From Dehalococcoidales bacterium (lineage in GTDB: Bacteria > Chloroflexota > Dehalococcoidia > Dehalococcoidales > RBG-16-60-22), in NCBI GenBank assembly GCA_030603605.1, contig JAUVXN010000007.1, positions 1 through 23,604 on the forward strand: 23,604 nucleotides of DNA, written 5' to 3'. Positions 22,697-23,604 of this stretch are shown one piece after another (positions within the stretch are counted from its first letter, which is position 1; the number at the start of each line of letters is the position of its first letter). The position numbers were made by a program, and so were the translations under genes. The notes under the pieces are model-generated. The model saw only the letters and a program-made list of their open reading frames with translations, did no database searches and was not told the DNA's origin.

Positions 22697-23218
22697 ATGG
22701 ATGGTATATTATATGCAGTAATTGGTTTTGCAGGTGTTCTTGTTGGCAGTGGGTTTTCCTATTTAGGTATAAAAATGAACCTAACACAACAGAACAAAAT
22801 AGACTCTCGTACTTGGCGACGTGAGGTTAGAGGTAAACCATTACTAAAACTAAGAGATGAGTTGGCTATTATGGCTTGTAAATACGAAAAGTTAGTCGAT
22901 GCAGCCAAAAAACTGAGCAGAAGTCCCAATATTACACATGAGGAAGAGGAAAAGATCCTAGCGGAAGTTATAGATGAAGATACTATCTATATGGCAAGTG
23001 GAAACTTACAGCAAATTCTTAATATACAATACGATGCAGAAATTATAACACAAGTGAATAATATTAGAAATACTTATCTCTTACTTATGGAATATGCTCT
23101 TAAATACCATAGCTTGAGAGAAAATGAACTTAAAGTGTTTAGGGATACTTCACTAACAATAGAAACCCGTATTCCTGAAGTACAGGAACTAATTTACAAG
23201 CGGCTGGAGAAATTGTAG
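22697..23218 (+). CDS. AT-rich membrane-anchored hypothetical protein
   Basis: This encodes 173 residues that I do not recognise. The first 24 residues form one transmembrane helix (ILYAVIGFAGVLVGSGFSYLGI), followed by a basic segment (RTWRREVRG). The rest is a soluble, helical, charged region of about 140 residues, probably cytoplasmic. AAGGAGG precedes two adjacent ATGs; the second (22697) has better spacing than 22694. Base composition is clearly more AT-rich than in the neighbours, and codon use (ATA, AAA, TTA) differs from metK just upstream. It sits between metK and a block of palindromic repeats, so it may be a recent acquisition. Function is unknown. Confidence 0.6.
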   Translation: MDGILYAVIGFAGVLVGSGFSYLGIKMNLTQQNKIDSRTWRREVRGKPLLKLRDELAIMACKYEKLVDAAKKLSRSPNITHEEEEKILAEVIDEDTIYMASGNLQQILNIQYDAEIITQVNNIRNTYLLLMEYALKYHSLRENELKVFRDTSLTIETRIPEVQELIYKRLEKL

Positions 23219-23258
23219 GGGATTGCTTCGCTTTGCTCGCAATGACGAGGGGGAGTCT

Positions 23259-23279
23259 AAGAGGGGCTAAGCCCCTCTT
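23259..23279 (+). terminator. GC hairpin within the repeat cluster
   Basis: AAGAGGGGC (23259-23267), loop TAA, and GCCCCTCTT (23271-23279) form a perfect 9-bp stem. A short CCAAAAAT follows, so U-tract support on the plus strand is lacking. It may terminate transcription from metK or the hypothetical gene, or simply be part of the repeat. Confidence 0.4.
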
Positions 23280-23289
23280 CCAAAAATCC

Positions 23290-23317
23290 TCCCCCTCTCC
23301 TTGATAGGAGAGGGGGA
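23290..23317. repeat. Perfect 12-bp stem hairpin within the repeat cluster
   Basis: TCCCCCTCTCCT (23290-23301), loop TGAT, and AGGAGAGGGGGA (23306-23317) are perfectly complementary. The G-rich 3' arm continues into GGGGGTGAGG just before the phosphomutase frame. On the minus strand the stem is followed by GGATTTTTGG, which contains a five-T run and gives some terminator character in that direction. Confidence 0.6.
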
Positions 23318-23334
23318 TACAGGGGGTGAGGTAG

Positions 23335-23604
23335 ATTACTAAATCTAACCCCATTAAATTCGGCACTGACGGCTGGCGAGGGGTTATTGCCCAGGATTTC
23401 ACCTTTGATAATGTGCGGGCTTGTGCTCAGGGTGTAGCTGGCTATCTCAAACAGGCGGGACTAGCCAGCCGGGGGCTGATTATTGGCTATGACACCCGTT
23501 TTGCCTCTGAAGACTTTGCTTCGGCGGCAGCTGAGGTAATTGCCGGCAACGGCATAAAAGTATACCTCTGCCCTAAGGCAACACCGACGCCAGTCATCAG
23601 CTTT
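23335..23604 (+). CDS. Phosphoglucomutase/phosphomannomutase, 5' part, no canonical start
   Basis: The frame from 23335 to the window end is open and encodes the N-terminus of an alpha-D-phosphohexomutase: NPIKFGTDGWRGVIAQDFTF, then IIGYDTRFASEDFASAAAEV and KATPTPVISF. The active-site serine and metal loop lie beyond the window. No ATG, GTG or TTG lies between the in-frame TAG at 23332-23334 and the conserved KFGTDGWR motif. The codons there are ATT ACT AAA TCT AAC CCC ATT. GGTGAGG of the repeat cluster sits a few bases before the ATT at 23335, so initiation at ATT is conceivable. Otherwise the repeat has displaced the original start and the gene may be impaired. Downstream GTG codons fall inside the conserved domain. 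Confidence 0.8.
   Translation, partial: MTKSNPIKFGTDGWRGVIAQDFTFDNVRACAQGVAGYLKQAGLASRGLIIGYDTRFASEDFASAAAEVIAGNGIKVYLCPKATPTPVISF

Larger units (their letters stand above)
23219..23334. repeat. Palindromic intergenic repeat cluster
   Basis: Directly after the hypothetical stop codon comes GATTGCTTCGCTTTGCTCGC followed by AATGACGAGGGGG, then two hairpins and the tract ATACAGGGGGTGAGGTAG. Its composition and symmetry are unlike coding DNA and resemble the short repeat units scattered between genes in some bacterial genomes. Copy number cannot be judged from one window. Confidence 0.6.

Overview
The window looks like a chromosomal segment of an anaerobic or facultatively anaerobic bacterium. 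I would place it in Chloroflexota, perhaps class Dehalococcoidia. That placement is an inference from three things: ferredoxin-dependent 2-oxoacid metabolism, branched-chain-type ABC cassettes mixed with CoA ligases, and an RtcB/archease pair beside housekeeping genes. No rRNA, tRNA, CRISPR array, prophage or complete insertion sequence was recognised. Coding density is high and codon use is mostly even. The exception is one AT-rich hypothetical gene near the right end, which is followed by palindromic intergenic repeats.

Layout. Positions 41-3820 hold a DUF1847 protein, a hexameric-type glutamate dehydrogenase on the minus strand, a coiled-coil lipoprotein with a degenerate CAP-like domain, and a small four-cysteine hypothetical. 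Positions 3869-12027 form a high-affinity branched-chain amino acid (Liv)-type uptake cassette. On the minus strand, in transcription order, it runs: long-chain-type acyl-CoA synthetase, LivH, LivM, substrate-binding lipoprotein, LivF, PaaK-like AMP ligase. The LivG ATPase lies outside this run on the plus strand, convergent with the PaaK-like gene. Positions 12358-16406 hold a minus-strand operon of indolepyruvate:ferredoxin oxidoreductase (iorA, iorB), a class I aminotransferase and a PaaI-type thioesterase. Its gene ends overlap or nearly touch.

Together the two minus-strand blocks suggest catabolism of amino acids and other carboxylic acids through CoA thioesters. Amino acids (possibly aromatic) are transaminated to 2-oxoacids, oxidatively decarboxylated to acyl- or aryl-CoA with reduced ferredoxin, and then hydrolysed by the thioesterase. 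Acids imported by the Liv system are CoA-activated by the two ligases. The exact substrates cannot be read from sequence.

The 330-base gap between the two blocks (12028-12357) is the most unusual part of the window. On the minus strand it has a plausible promoter, a roughly 115-nt segment closed by a 13-bp terminal stem with an internal three-way junction, and then a GC hairpin followed by a U-rich tract. The acyl-CoA synthetase gene comes next. This is the arrangement expected of an attenuator or riboswitch-like leader, although it could instead be a small mobile repeat carrying a 39-codon ORF.

The right half is housekeeping: a GYD-domain protein, tryptophanyl-tRNA synthetase, RtcB RNA ligase with archease, S-adenosylhomocysteinase and S-adenosylmethionine synthetase (methionine cycle), and the AT-rich membrane-anchored hypothetical. 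It ends in the 5' part of a phosphoglucomutase/phosphomannomutase gene that has no canonical start codon because repeat DNA lies directly against it. The iorA gene, and perhaps the acyl-CoA synthetase gene, have a TATAAT box so close to the start codon that a leaderless mRNA is likely.
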